Positions 27,403-35,176 of a stretch of 64,000 nt of DNA are shown piece after piece. The translations under genes were made by a program, and so were the position numbers. The stretch is taken from positions 2,387,001-2,451,000 of the forward strand of contig NZ_CP013021.1 of assembly GCF_001420915.1 (NCBI RefSeq). The letters run 5' to 3'. Source of the stretch: Agarivorans gilvus. GTDB lineage: Bacteria; Pseudomonadota; Gammaproteobacteria; Enterobacterales; Celerinatantimonadaceae. Under the pieces are notes generated by a model, which was not told the origin of the DNA, did no database searches, and was given only the letters and a program-made list of their open reading frames with translations. Each line of letters opens with the position of its first letter. The first letter of the stretch is position 1.

Positions 27403-28581
27403 ATGAACTGGTTAACGGCGCCAAATGATGAATCTCTACAAAGTTATATTTTCAGAAAACTATTAGTACATGGAGAAACCGATTTCTCTTCTGTATTAAC
27501 AAAAAATGGAATGTGGAAATTAAATATAGAAACAAACATAAATCAACAACATATTTTTAAAAGAACGCCTGAAAAACATCTAATTCACTTAGTGAAATCA
27601 AATTACAAAGACCACATCAACTGTAGCTTTCATCATAACGCTTTTTACTACCTAGAGTTATACAAACAAGCCTTTATTCAAAACGAAACCACATCATATA
27701 TCAACAGATTTAAATTTACTTATTTACGGAAAAATCACCTACCAATTTATTTTTGTGAGACCTGTATAAAAAACAGCATTTCACATTATGGTTATGGTTA
27801 TTTTAAAAATTCTTGGTTTAATGCAAAATCATGTAAAATTCACAACGTTCCACTTAGCTATTTAAGTGAAACATCTGAAAACAAAAGCGCAGAACTAATA
27901 AGGGAAATATTATCAGGAATAAAACCTAAAACAAGCCATGAAAACACAACCAACGAAATAAAAACCATTCAAAGTAAACCAATTCAATATTTTAATTACC
28001 CATTATCCCCTTGCTTACTGCAACTAATTATAAACAAGATAAGAAGGATCCCTTCAAAATATCACAAAAACAGCACTTATCTCAACGAAGAAACCAACTC
28101 AATGGCAAATTACATAGACAGAAAAATAAATGATTCATCAGGGGTTTACAAAAAAATAAACGGCTACACGCTAGAACTAACAATAAACAAACTAGTTAAT
28201 AACAATCACTTTGATATATATAAATTCTTGTTGCAAGAATGTATCGAAACCGATACTTACAACGGAATAAATAATATAAATTCATGTAAACAACGTATAC
28301 TCACTCCTAAGAAAAAAGATTGTTTAAATTGTAGATTTTCTAAACAAATTTGTGGATTATCACTTAATATTGAATTGTTTACCGTTCATCCAGATACAAA
28401 AGTAACAATTAGAAAAAATTATTGTGACACAATAAAAAAAATCAGAAGTGCATGGTCATTCTACGGAAGAGAGCCTTTAATATCGAATTTAACGTCCATT
28501 CCAGATGATATTTTAGAAAATGAATCATGGTCTGTAACAAAAAAAATATTTGAATATGATATATTAGACGTATTAATCTAA
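27403..28581 (+). CDS. tniQ: Second TniQ-family protein
   Basis: The protein has 392 residues, strongly AT-rich and Lys/Asn-rich compared with its neighbours. The N terminus NWLTAPNDESLQSYIFRKLL matches the TniQ start pattern, and a zinc-finger pair FCETCIKN / SCKIHNVPL sits near residues 125-155. A second cysteine cluster (CLNCRFSKQIC) lies near residue 310. A TniQ next to a TnsD in one element resembles elements that use two targeting pathways, but no Cas genes accompany it. An IS481-type element begins 44 bp downstream. Its partner or target is unknown. Confidence 0.75.
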   Translation: MNWLTAPNDESLQSYIFRKLLVHGETDFSSVLTKNGMWKLNIETNINQQHIFKRTPEKHLIHLVKSNYKDHINCSFHHNAFYYLELYKQAFIQNETTSYINRFKFTYLRKNHLPIYFCETCIKNSISHYGYGYFKNSWFNAKSCKIHNVPLSYLSETSENKSAELIREILSGIKPKTSHENTTNEIKTIQSKPIQYFNYPLSPCLLQLIINKIRRIPSKYHKNSTYLNEETNSMANYIDRKINDSSGVYKKINGYTLELTINKLVNNNHFDIYKFLLQECIETDTYNGINNINSCKQRILTPKKKDCLNCRFSKQICGLSLNIELFTVHPDTKVTIRKNYCDTIKKIRSAWSFYGREPLISNLTSIPDDILENESWSVTKKIFEYDILDVLI

Positions 28582-28624
28582 GTTGATATACTGAATCAAC
28601 CATACATTACACTTAATGTGAATT

Positions 28625-29556
28625 AGTTCGACCAGATCTGACACAGTTTCCTGAACAGTTGAGAGTTACCCGTTTTGATAAAGGTGCTGGATCTTTAATC
28701 AAAACAAACAAAGAGGTAACTCTCATGCTTCATACTAACAACCCAATCATCAAACACAAAGCTGGTTTACTCAATCTGGTCGAAGATGGCGGCATCGATG
28801 CGCTAATTGATAAGTCTCGTAGAGCGCCCAACTTAAAGAATCGCGTAGATGAAGACACTGAAAAAGCAGTCATACATTACGCGGTTGAATACCCCGCCCA
28901 CGGTCAGGTCAGAACCAGTAACGAGTTGCGTAAACAAGGCGTATTCGTTTCCGGCAGTGGGGTTCGTTCAATTTGGCTACGTCACGATTTGGAAAACTTC
29001 AAAAAGCGGCTGAAAGCGTTGGAAGCAAAGGTCGCCCAAGAAGGCATTATCCTCTCAGATGCACAGGTTGCGGCACTAGAAAAGAAAAACAACGATGATG
29101 AGACCAGTGGTGAAATTGAAACGGCTCACCCGGGTTGTCTTGGTTCGCAAGACACATTTTATGTTGGCAACCTCAAGGGCGTAGGCCGCATTTATCAACA
29201 GATCTTCATTGATACCTACAGCAAGATAGCATTCGCTAAGCTCTACACGACTAAAACGCCGATTACCGCGGCAGATATGCTCAACGATAAGGTTCTCCCT
29301 TACTTCGAACAACATGAGCTACCAATGCTGCGTATTCTTACTGATCGAGGCACAAAATACTGCGGTACAGTCGAACACCATGATTACCAGTTATATCTAG
29401 CGATCAACGATATCGACCATACGAAAACAAAGGCAATGTCACCACAGACAAACGGTATCTGTGAACGCTTCCATAAAACCATTTTACAAGAGCTCTATCA
29501 GGTCATGTTCCGCAAAAAACTGTATAGCTCGCTGGAGGAACTACAGAAGGACCTAG
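28625..29556 (+). mobile_element. IS481-type insertion sequence, 3'-truncated
   Basis: Begins with the terminal sequence TTCGACCAGATCTGACA around 28627 and carries a leader and a transposase gene. The similarity to the family ends about codon 277 of the transposase (after QKDLDD), where unrelated sequence takes over, so the right end is missing. An inverted relative of its left 100 bp is present at 34449-34550. Confidence 0.75.
28661..28724 (+). promoter_or_regulatory. Leader hairpin hiding the IS481 transposase start
   Basis: GAGAGTTACC (28661-28670) pairs with GGTAACTCTC (28715-28724), and inside it GTTTTGAT (28672-28679) pairs with ATCAAAAC (28698-28705). The right arm includes AGAGG, the ribosome site of the ATG at 28725. 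Both arms are retained in the inverted remnant. Confidence 0.55.
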
Positions 29557-29597
29557 ACGATTCAGAAAGCCTTTCCCCCCTCCGACCATTTGGTTAA
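28725..29597 (+). pseudogene. Truncated IS481-family transposase
   Basis: The product begins MLHTNNPIIKHKAGLLNLV, with an N-terminal helix-turn-helix region. The rve-type DDE core is visible: FIDTYSKIAFAKLY for the first Asp, LTDRGTKYCG for the second, SPQTNGICERFHKTIL for the Glu. All three catalytic acids are present, but the last ~50 residues are replaced by an unrelated tail (about from 29557) that stops at 29597. Probably inactive. ATG 28725 has AGAGG upstream; an in-frame TTG at 28659 is less likely. Confidence 0.8.
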
Positions 29598-29601
29598 CCA
29601 A
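29590..29601. promoter_or_regulatory. Palindromic operator candidate TTGGTTAACCAA (site 1)
   Basis: Perfect 12-bp palindrome, 229 bp upstream of the FG-GAP lipoprotein start. It also forms the stop of the truncated transposase frame. It is one of four close matches, all next to promoters of the agar-utilisation locus. Confidence 0.5.
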
Positions 29602-29763
29602 TAAGCCTTTTGAGGCTTCAGCGCGACGCTCAGCCAAATACCTAGACAAAGCCATTACACTGCTATTCATTAGTGACGGTAGTCATTTCCAGTGTGAAAC
29701 CGTTAACAATTCAAACAAGTTATCTACCAATGATCACATTTTGGAGATCCAATTGGTGCGCTT

Positions 29764-29775
29764 TTGGTTAACCAA
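29764..29775. promoter_or_regulatory. Palindromic operator candidate TTGGTTAACCAA (site 2)
   Basis: Second perfect copy, 44 bp upstream of the ATG at 29819, where a repressor would block the promoter or early elongation. The ttGGTnnACCaa pattern is that of FadR-subfamily GntR regulators such as ExuR/UxuR. Confidence 0.55.
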
Positions 29776-29818
29776 ACTTAGTATTGGCTGGACTTATCAT
29801 AAAAAAGGAATTACAAAG

Positions 29819-32800
29819 ATGGAGTTTAAGTTAAAGAAAAGCTTCGTTTGCCTCGCATTAACAATCGCGTTGGCAGCATGTAACGACACTGAACGTTACT
29901 CATCAGTCGATCCCGACTCTCCGGTAATTACCGATCCATCAGAGCCTGAACCTTCCATACCAAATATTAGTGATATATCTCCAGACAACCCCCTTATGGT
30001 TGCCCAAGGTGAATTCGCTGATGTTTTAGCCAGTTCGGCATCAGGTTTGCAGCGCGTCAGCTTTAGCGTTGAAACAACTGAACCCTATGATTCTGTGACC
30101 GTCTACTTGGTAGAAGATGACACAGCTAGAGCAGCTGGTGAGCAAGACGGGCTGCAAATTTTGATCGACAATTTAGACTTACCCGGCAGCGGTGAGCACG
30201 CTCTGGAGACCATAGTCAATCTTGAAGGTGCAGCTACACTTCGAATCATTGGCAAAAATGGGGCTTTGCAGATCAATCAACTAACCTTCACAGACCTTGA
30301 CACCATTGAGTTTCCACAGTTTTCCGACATATCACAAGATATTGGTATGCCAGAAGAAGTTACTCTTAAGTATGGCGGCCCATCTATCGGTGATGTGGAT
30401 GGAGATGGAGACTATGACTTTTTACTTAACAACCACAACTATGTCTCCCCACAAATGATTACTAATGAGGGTGGAGTAGCCGTCAGTGAACTCAAGCTTT
30501 ACGATGGAGCGCGTGATTACCACGGTACCGCATTAGGCGATTATGACAATGACGGAGACTTGGATATCCTAGTAGGGATGGGCGGAGCTAACGGTACTAA
30601 CCCTAGTTCTTACGAACTCCTTCGCAATGACAATGGTACTTACGTGCTACTAAGCTCAGCAGAATCTGGAATTGATCAGCCCTCACGCGGTAGAGCTCCT
30701 CGTTTTGTTGATTTCAACCAAGATGGCTTACTGGATATTGTTTTGATCAATGCCCTAACAAGTCTCCCCAACTATGAGCTACCACAACAACATTTCTATC
30801 GAAACATGGGGCCTGAGCATAATTACAAGTTTGAACGGGTACCTATGCCAGCTCTTGAGGAAACGCCTTCTGAGCGGGTTCTAGTGTTTGACTACAATAA
30901 TGACAATATTGATGACTTGTTGCTACTCTCTCCCCCTAGTCTTTGGGAAGGTACAGGCTCCGGTTTCATTGATCGCTCCGAGCTGCTTCCTGATGAAATA
31001 AAAGGACTATGGGATATCCAAGCAGCAACAAACTTAGACGTGAACAATGACGGAGTCCAAGACTTATATCTTGCGCGCGGTTTACCAGAATACCAAATAG
31101 CTCGAAAATCAGCAGACTTTGATGCTCAAGCTAAAAAGTTGGACATTCGTGATGATGGCGAAACCGGTTCAACGGCTATTGAATTTGAGTCAGATGGCGA
31201 CATTAGTTTGTCACACCTGAACTTAACTTACCGCCAGTATAATGATGGCTACCCACTGTACCTTGGTGGAAGTGAAACTAAAGTTTGGATGTCCGCCACA
31301 GGCTTTCAGTCGAACCAAATTCACCCTGACATGCGAGATGCTCCAGCTGAATTAAGTATAAGCAAAGAGACTGCTTCAGGCTTTCCTGCTAACCGCGATA
31401 AGAACGGCATTTACATCGGCTATGTTGATGGCAAGTGGCAAATGGAATGGGTTCGCACACAAAACGTTTATTGGGACGTCACGTTTACTGTAGATAACGT
31501 AGAGAATTTAACTTACAAGGGTTGGGAGCCTCAAAACCGCAACCGTCAAGATATTCTATTAGTGGCCGAAGAAGGAAACGTGTTTGTTAATCGCTCTGAA
31601 GAGTGGCACATACCTAAGGGTGGCAATCACTGGGGCGTCACCAATGGTGACTTCAATAATGATGGTCATGAAGATTTGTTCGTCTATCGTTTTGGCCACT
31701 TGAAGCAACGAATTGCGGACCTTCTGCTACTTAATGACGGTTCGCGCTTCTATGCAACCAGCCAACATGGTGCTAGCGATCCAACAGACACCGGTCATGG
31801 AGACATGGGACAAGCCTTTGATTTTGACGGTGATGGCAACATTGACATGCTCAACGGAAGTACCGAAGAAGGTAAATGGTATATCTATAAAAATATCACT
31901 CCTAACACAGGAAAATCACTACAAGTCGAAGTTGGCTACAGTCCTGAACAAAACATCGATCCCTTGGGTGCTTTAGTGATAATTGAGACCAATAATGGAA
32001 CCATTTTGACTAAGCGTGTAGGTTCCGCTGGCGAAGTTTTCTCACAAAGCCTAATGAACATCGTTCATCAAGGTTTAGGAGAAGAGCAAGGTGTAGCTAG
32101 TGTGCAGGTAAAATGGCGCAATGGCGAAACAGTGAGCCTAAAAACTCCTGCTGCCGGAAAATATTCGACTAACTCCGCAGACTTTTCTAGTCCTGAACCA
32201 AGTGCTGTTAGCCTAGGACTTGATATGAAAACACTAGCTTCTGGAGAAACCTATCAGTTGTCCCCAGTGTTTAACCCACTAAATGCCATAGCATCAGTGA
32301 CATATAGTTCTTCCGATGACAGCATAGTTAGCGTATCAGAGAGTGGCTTAATAACTGGTATTCAAGATGGTGGGCAAGCGGTCGTTACTGTAACATCAGA
32401 GCTAAATACAAACGTCAGCGATAGCATTACTATCAGTGTTAGCGATACACCAAACTATGTAACCGCTCTAGCAATAACCCAACCTGAGAGCACAACTCTT
32501 TATTTCGGAGCCGAGTATGCCATCGCTTTAGAAGCAGAGCTCACCGCTCAAGACTCAAGCGCTTCACTCTCCGATTCAAGTATACAGTGGAAAAGTTCTA
32601 ACGAAGCAGTTGCTACGGTAACGGATGGTTTAGTAACAGGTATTTCCGCGGGAGAAGTAACGATTACTGCAACCGCTATAGGTAGTGAGCAACCTGGCAC
32701 AGTAAGTGATTCCATCAATTTAATTATTGAAGAGTTTAAATCTCACTCTGCCAAATTAGACAATGATTGGAAATACAAGACTCGAGCTAACCCTATTGAC

Positions 32801-33166
32801 CAAACAATGGATGTTACCCTGTCTTATCATGCAGGTTCCGGTAATACTGTAGAGGGTGGAGTACGCATTTACCTTCGCAAACTGCAAAGCCCAAGCTGGG
32901 GGCTACTGTACGATTTCACTGGTAAAGAAACCGACACGCAGTACGACATCATCCCAGGCACAGATGGAACGGAATCAGGCACTGTGACCTACTCGCTAGA
33001 TTTACCTAGCTACGTTGCTGATGGCTTAGTAACAACATCTGACTTAGCAAGTGACGAATTCTATTACTTGTTTGTAGAATTCTTTAACTCTGCAGGAGTC
33101 AAAGTAGATGTAGGAACCCAACCTATCTGTATCACAGCAGCGGGCGATACAGCTACATGTAACTAA
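29819..33166 (+). CDS. Lipoprotein with FG-GAP/VCBS repeats, ASPIC/UnbV and Ig-like domains
   Basis: The protein has 1115 residues from ATG 29819; an in-frame start at 29741 would bury the signal. Lipobox LAAC, Pro-rich linker, then FG-GAP/VCBS repeats with calcium loops (DVDGDGDYD, DYDNDGDLD, DFNNDGHED, DFDGDGNID). An ASPIC/UnbV segment follows (about 720-790, QVKWRNGETV). Two bacterial Ig-like (BIG2) domains follow, with VTYSSSDDSIVSVSESG and WKSSNEAVATVTDG. Likely a cell-surface beta-propeller used for adhesion or carbohydrate contact. No catalytic domain is recognised. Two operator-like palindromes upstream tie it to the agar locus. Confidence 0.8.
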   Translation: MEFKLKKSFVCLALTIALAACNDTERYSSVDPDSPVITDPSEPEPSIPNISDISPDNPLMVAQGEFADVLASSASGLQRVSFSVETTEPYDSVTVYLVEDDTARAAGEQDGLQILIDNLDLPGSGEHALETIVNLEGAATLRIIGKNGALQINQLTFTDLDTIEFPQFSDISQDIGMPEEVTLKYGGPSIGDVDGDGDYDFLLNNHNYVSPQMITNEGGVAVSELKLYDGARDYHGTALGDYDNDGDLDILVGMGGANGTNPSSYELLRNDNGTYVLLSSAESGIDQPSRGRAPRFVDFNQDGLLDIVLINALTSLPNYELPQQHFYRNMGPEHNYKFERVPMPALEETPSERVLVFDYNNDNIDDLLLLSPPSLWEGTGSGFIDRSELLPDEIKGLWDIQAATNLDVNNDGVQDLYLARGLPEYQIARKSADFDAQAKKLDIRDDGETGSTAIEFESDGDISLSHLNLTYRQYNDGYPLYLGGSETKVWMSATGFQSNQIHPDMRDAPAELSISKETASGFPANRDKNGIYIGYVDGKWQMEWVRTQNVYWDVTFTVDNVENLTYKGWEPQNRNRQDILLVAEEGNVFVNRSEEWHIPKGGNHWGVTNGDFNNDGHEDLFVYRFGHLKQRIADLLLLNDGSRFYATSQHGASDPTDTGHGDMGQAFDFDGDGNIDMLNGSTEEGKWYIYKNITPNTGKSLQVEVGYSPEQNIDPLGALVIIETNNGTILTKRVGSAGEVFSQSLMNIVHQGLGEEQGVASVQVKWRNGETVSLKTPAAGKYSTNSADFSSPEPSAVSLGLDMKTLASGETYQLSPVFNPLNAIASVTYSSSDDSIVSVSESGLITGIQDGGQAVVTVTSELNTNVSDSITISVSDTPNYVTALAITQPESTTLYFGAEYAIALEAELTAQDSSASLSDSSIQWKSSNEAVATVTDGLVTGISAGEVTITATAIGSEQPGTVSDSINLIIEEFKSHSAKLDNDWKYKTRANPIDQTMDVTLSYHAGSGNTVEGGVRIYLRKLQSPSWGLLYDFTGKETDTQYDIIPGTDGTESGTVTYSLDLPSYVADGLVTTSDLASDEFYYLFVEFFNSAGVKVDVGTQPICITAAGDTATCN

Positions 33167-33191
33167 TAGAAACCGTATCTAACCCCAACTA

Positions 33192-33218
33192 AAGCCCTTA
33201 TTTTAAGGGCTTTTTTTA
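33192..33218 (+). terminator. Intrinsic terminator
   Basis: AAAGCCCTTA/TAAGGGCTTT stem with a 3-base loop followed by a run of T, 25 bp after the stop of the large lipoprotein gene. Confidence 0.9.
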
Positions 33219-33357
33219 TTTCATCTGAGTAATCAATTCACTATGCCTTGGCATATTTCCTAAGTTTAAATGCGACAAAGCACTATTTTTGACCGTGGCA
33301 AATGGAGAAAAGCTCCTATTAGACATAAGCTTTAGTGAAGAACACAAGGAGTAGATA

Positions 33358-34275
33358 TTGAACAGCTACATTGTCTGTTTCTTATTGCTTATTTTCAATA
33401 TATCCAAAGCAGAAGAACTCACCTTACCCGTTGCTGGAGACATTGGCACTTACGAGCTCTACTTGGCATTGGTAGAGGAAAAAGGAGGCGACCCATTCAA
33501 AATCAACAACTACCATTCAACCTACTCAACTCGAGCCAGCGTTAGTCTGTTGTTACTAGTTCAGGCATTAAAAGCAGGTGGGCTCAAATTCAATATTGAG
33601 TTTTTACCAACACCAAGCTCTGCTAGATCTATTCGCTTAGTAAAAAGTGGGAGTGCGGTACTTTATCAGGCAGATATTTGGCATGCCGATTTTGATGACT
33701 CTACCTATATGACTCAAGCAGTTGTAAGATCAGGAGTATTCGAAAAAGGCTTTTATGTAAAAAGCGAATCACCTTATCTGAATAAGGAGTTAGACCAAGA
33801 TCAGCTAAAGAACCTAACCGTAGCAGTGGAAAAAACTTGGCATATGGATATTGCTCAGCTAGAGCAAGCTGGCTTCAAACATGTGTCAAAAGTAAGTAAG
33901 TCAGGAACTATGTTAGACATGCTTCAAAGGGGTAGAGTCGATGCAGTTTTCTGGGAATTCTCTGAACGCCGAGACTTGGCTATTTTTCATAAAAAATATC
34001 AATTTTTGCCTATTCCCAGATTCAAGCTTAGCTTTCGTCAAGGTAGGCATTTCATGGTTTCCAAACAGCATCCCTTAGGCCAAAAGGTCTACTTAGCGTT
34101 AGAGCACGGCATTGCAGCATTATGGTCTTCTGGAATTGTGCGTAAAGCGCTAACTCAAGCAGGCTTGTATAACCCTGAGGTCTCCAACTGGCAAGATCTC
34201 AGTGAGGAAACGCCCCCACCACAAACACCGAACTTTCCTCTCTTTAAAGAGCCAGGAAAAATATCAACAAGGTGA
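33358..34275 (+). CDS. Periplasmic solute-binding-like protein
   Basis: The protein has 305 residues. TTG start with AAGGAG six bases upstream; signal peptide YIVCFLLLIFNISKAEE. The body follows the type II periplasmic binding protein fold of the SBP_bac_3 group (about 20-285), for example LTVAVEKTWHMDIAQLEQAG and RGRVDAVFWEFSERRD. No ABC permease or ATPase gene is nearby, so signalling rather than transport is plausible. It may be a distant relative of the binding protein at 36673-37528. Ligand unknown. Confidence 0.75.
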   Translation: MNSYIVCFLLLIFNISKAEELTLPVAGDIGTYELYLALVEEKGGDPFKINNYHSTYSTRASVSLLLLVQALKAGGLKFNIEFLPTPSSARSIRLVKSGSAVLYQADIWHADFDDSTYMTQAVVRSGVFEKGFYVKSESPYLNKELDQDQLKNLTVAVEKTWHMDIAQLEQAGFKHVSKVSKSGTMLDMLQRGRVDAVFWEFSERRDLAIFHKKYQFLPIPRFKLSFRQGRHFMVSKQHPLGQKVYLALEHGIAALWSSGIVRKALTQAGLYNPEVSNWQDLSEETPPPQTPNFPLFKEPGKISTR

Positions 34276-34448
34276 CTAAAAAATCAAGCATACGACATCC
34301 GATTAGCGTATAGACTATTTGATTGCCATAGGTAGATAGTTGCACGACAAGCCCATGACGCTACAGGCTTAGATACATTACCAATTTCTTAAACCAAATT
34401 GAGTAAACCGGCTTGGAGTGGATGTTTGGGGGAGTTAGTATAGAGCCA

Positions 34449-34550
34449 GAGAGTTACCTTTAGTTTGTTTTGATTAAAGATTCAACACCTTTATCAAAAC
34501 AGGTAACTCTCAACTTTTCAAAAAACCGCGTCAGAGCTGGTCGAAACTGA
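34449..34550 (-). mobile_element. Inverted 100-bp remnant of an IS481-type left end
   Basis: Read on the minus strand, this stretch matches 28625-28724 at roughly 90 percent by eye, including the terminal TTCGACCAG and both arms of the leader hairpin. It stops exactly at the end of the right arm, before any transposase codon. The two copies face inward around 29.6-34.4 kb. Confidence 0.8.
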
Positions 34551-34622
34551 TCTAGGCGAGCCTTGCGCTTTGGAGTTGAATTCGCGCCTTCCAGTAGCTA
34601 TCACCTTCTCCTTTAGCTCTAA

Positions 34623-34656
34623 ATAAACACTAATGTTTATAGGCAATGACTTGCCT
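34623..34656 (-). terminator. Hairpin pair at the end of the agar operon
   Basis: On the minus strand, AGGCAA-GTCA-TTGCCT is followed at once by ATAAACA-TTAG-TGTTTAT and a short T run. Lies 30 bp beyond the stop of the YhcH-like gene, so it is the likely end of the leftward operon. Confidence 0.5.
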
Positions 34657-34685
34657 TTGGTAACAAAAATACAGACAAAACTAAG

Positions 34686-35156
34686 TTAGGCAGCATTCAT
34701 TAATGTCACTGGTATTTTAACAATCGCTTTACGTACTCGCTGGTCATGCCTAACTGTACATAATGGTCTATGAATTTCTCCAGGAAAAAAGATAGCATAC
34801 TGCCCTCGGGCCAGCGTCAGCATATTTTCACTATCAATTTCATCAATAAATGAGACATCGTTATTGAATACCAAGTTAGCTAATAGTTCTTTACGCTGCT
34901 CAATGTTATAGCCTATCGCTTCTTCACCCTCTAAAAGTATCTGAATATCAATGTATTGTTGATGCACTTCAGCTTTACGAAGGTGTTTAGTTTGAGTATT
35001 GTCATCAGCCAATATCACAAATACACCATTATCATCTAGTGGGTACTTACCGTTAGTTTGGTCTTTTGCCAACAACATTGCCTGTTCAACCCAACGCTGA
35101 AAGCGCGGATCCATACCTTGAGACTGCTGAAGGTGGCAACTATCTCCATAATACAT
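34686..35156 (-). CDS. YhcH/YjgK/YiaL family protein (possible sugar anomerase)
   Basis: The protein has 156 residues. Shows the family motifs HQQYIDIQ and FPGEIHRP, which supply metal/sugar contacts in this cupin-like fold. Relatives include E. coli NanQ (YhcH), a sialic-acid anomerase, and EbgC. Last gene of the leftward agar operon, 20 bp after the chemoreceptor gene. A role in mutarotation of an agar-derived sugar is an inference. Confidence 0.85.
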   Translation of the reverse strand: MYYGDSCHLQQSQGMDPRFQRWVEQAMLLAKDQTNGKYPLDDNGVFVILADDNTQTKHLRKAEVHQQYIDIQILLEGEEAIGYNIEQRKELLANLVFNNDVSFIDEIDSENMLTLARGQYAIFFPGEIHRPLCTVRHDQRVRKAIVKIPVTLMNAA

Positions 35157-35176
35157 CGTAATCTCCTATAAAATAG

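Larger units (their letters stand above)
20872..28581 (+). mobile_element. Tn7-like transposon, transposition module (other end not found)
   Basis: The element runs from the repeat-bearing end at 20872 through tnsA, tnsB, tnsC, a TnsD/TniQ gene and a second TniQ gene. The annotation stops at the last transposition gene because no inverted copy of the end repeats was found to the right within the window. The element therefore either continues past 64000, with everything after 28581 as cargo, or has lost its other end. Composition drops from the GC-moderate core to visibly AT-rich in the second tniQ. Confidence 0.75.
34276..34685. other. Intergenic region with IS remnant and terminator-like hairpins
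   Basis: 410 bp between two convergent genes. It contains the inverted IS481 end (34449-34550) and, near the YhcH gene, two hairpins listed separately. No gene is visible. Confidence 0.5.

Noticed and set aside
26837..28624. CRISPR-associated transposon (cas genes or array near the second tniQ)
   Set aside because: No Cas-like protein and no regularly spaced direct repeats are visible; the gap between the tniQ genes is plain AT-rich sequence.
29741..29818. Upstream start for the FG-GAP lipoprotein
   Set aside because: It would put 26 residues ahead of a clear lipoprotein signal peptide and start inside the presumed operator region.
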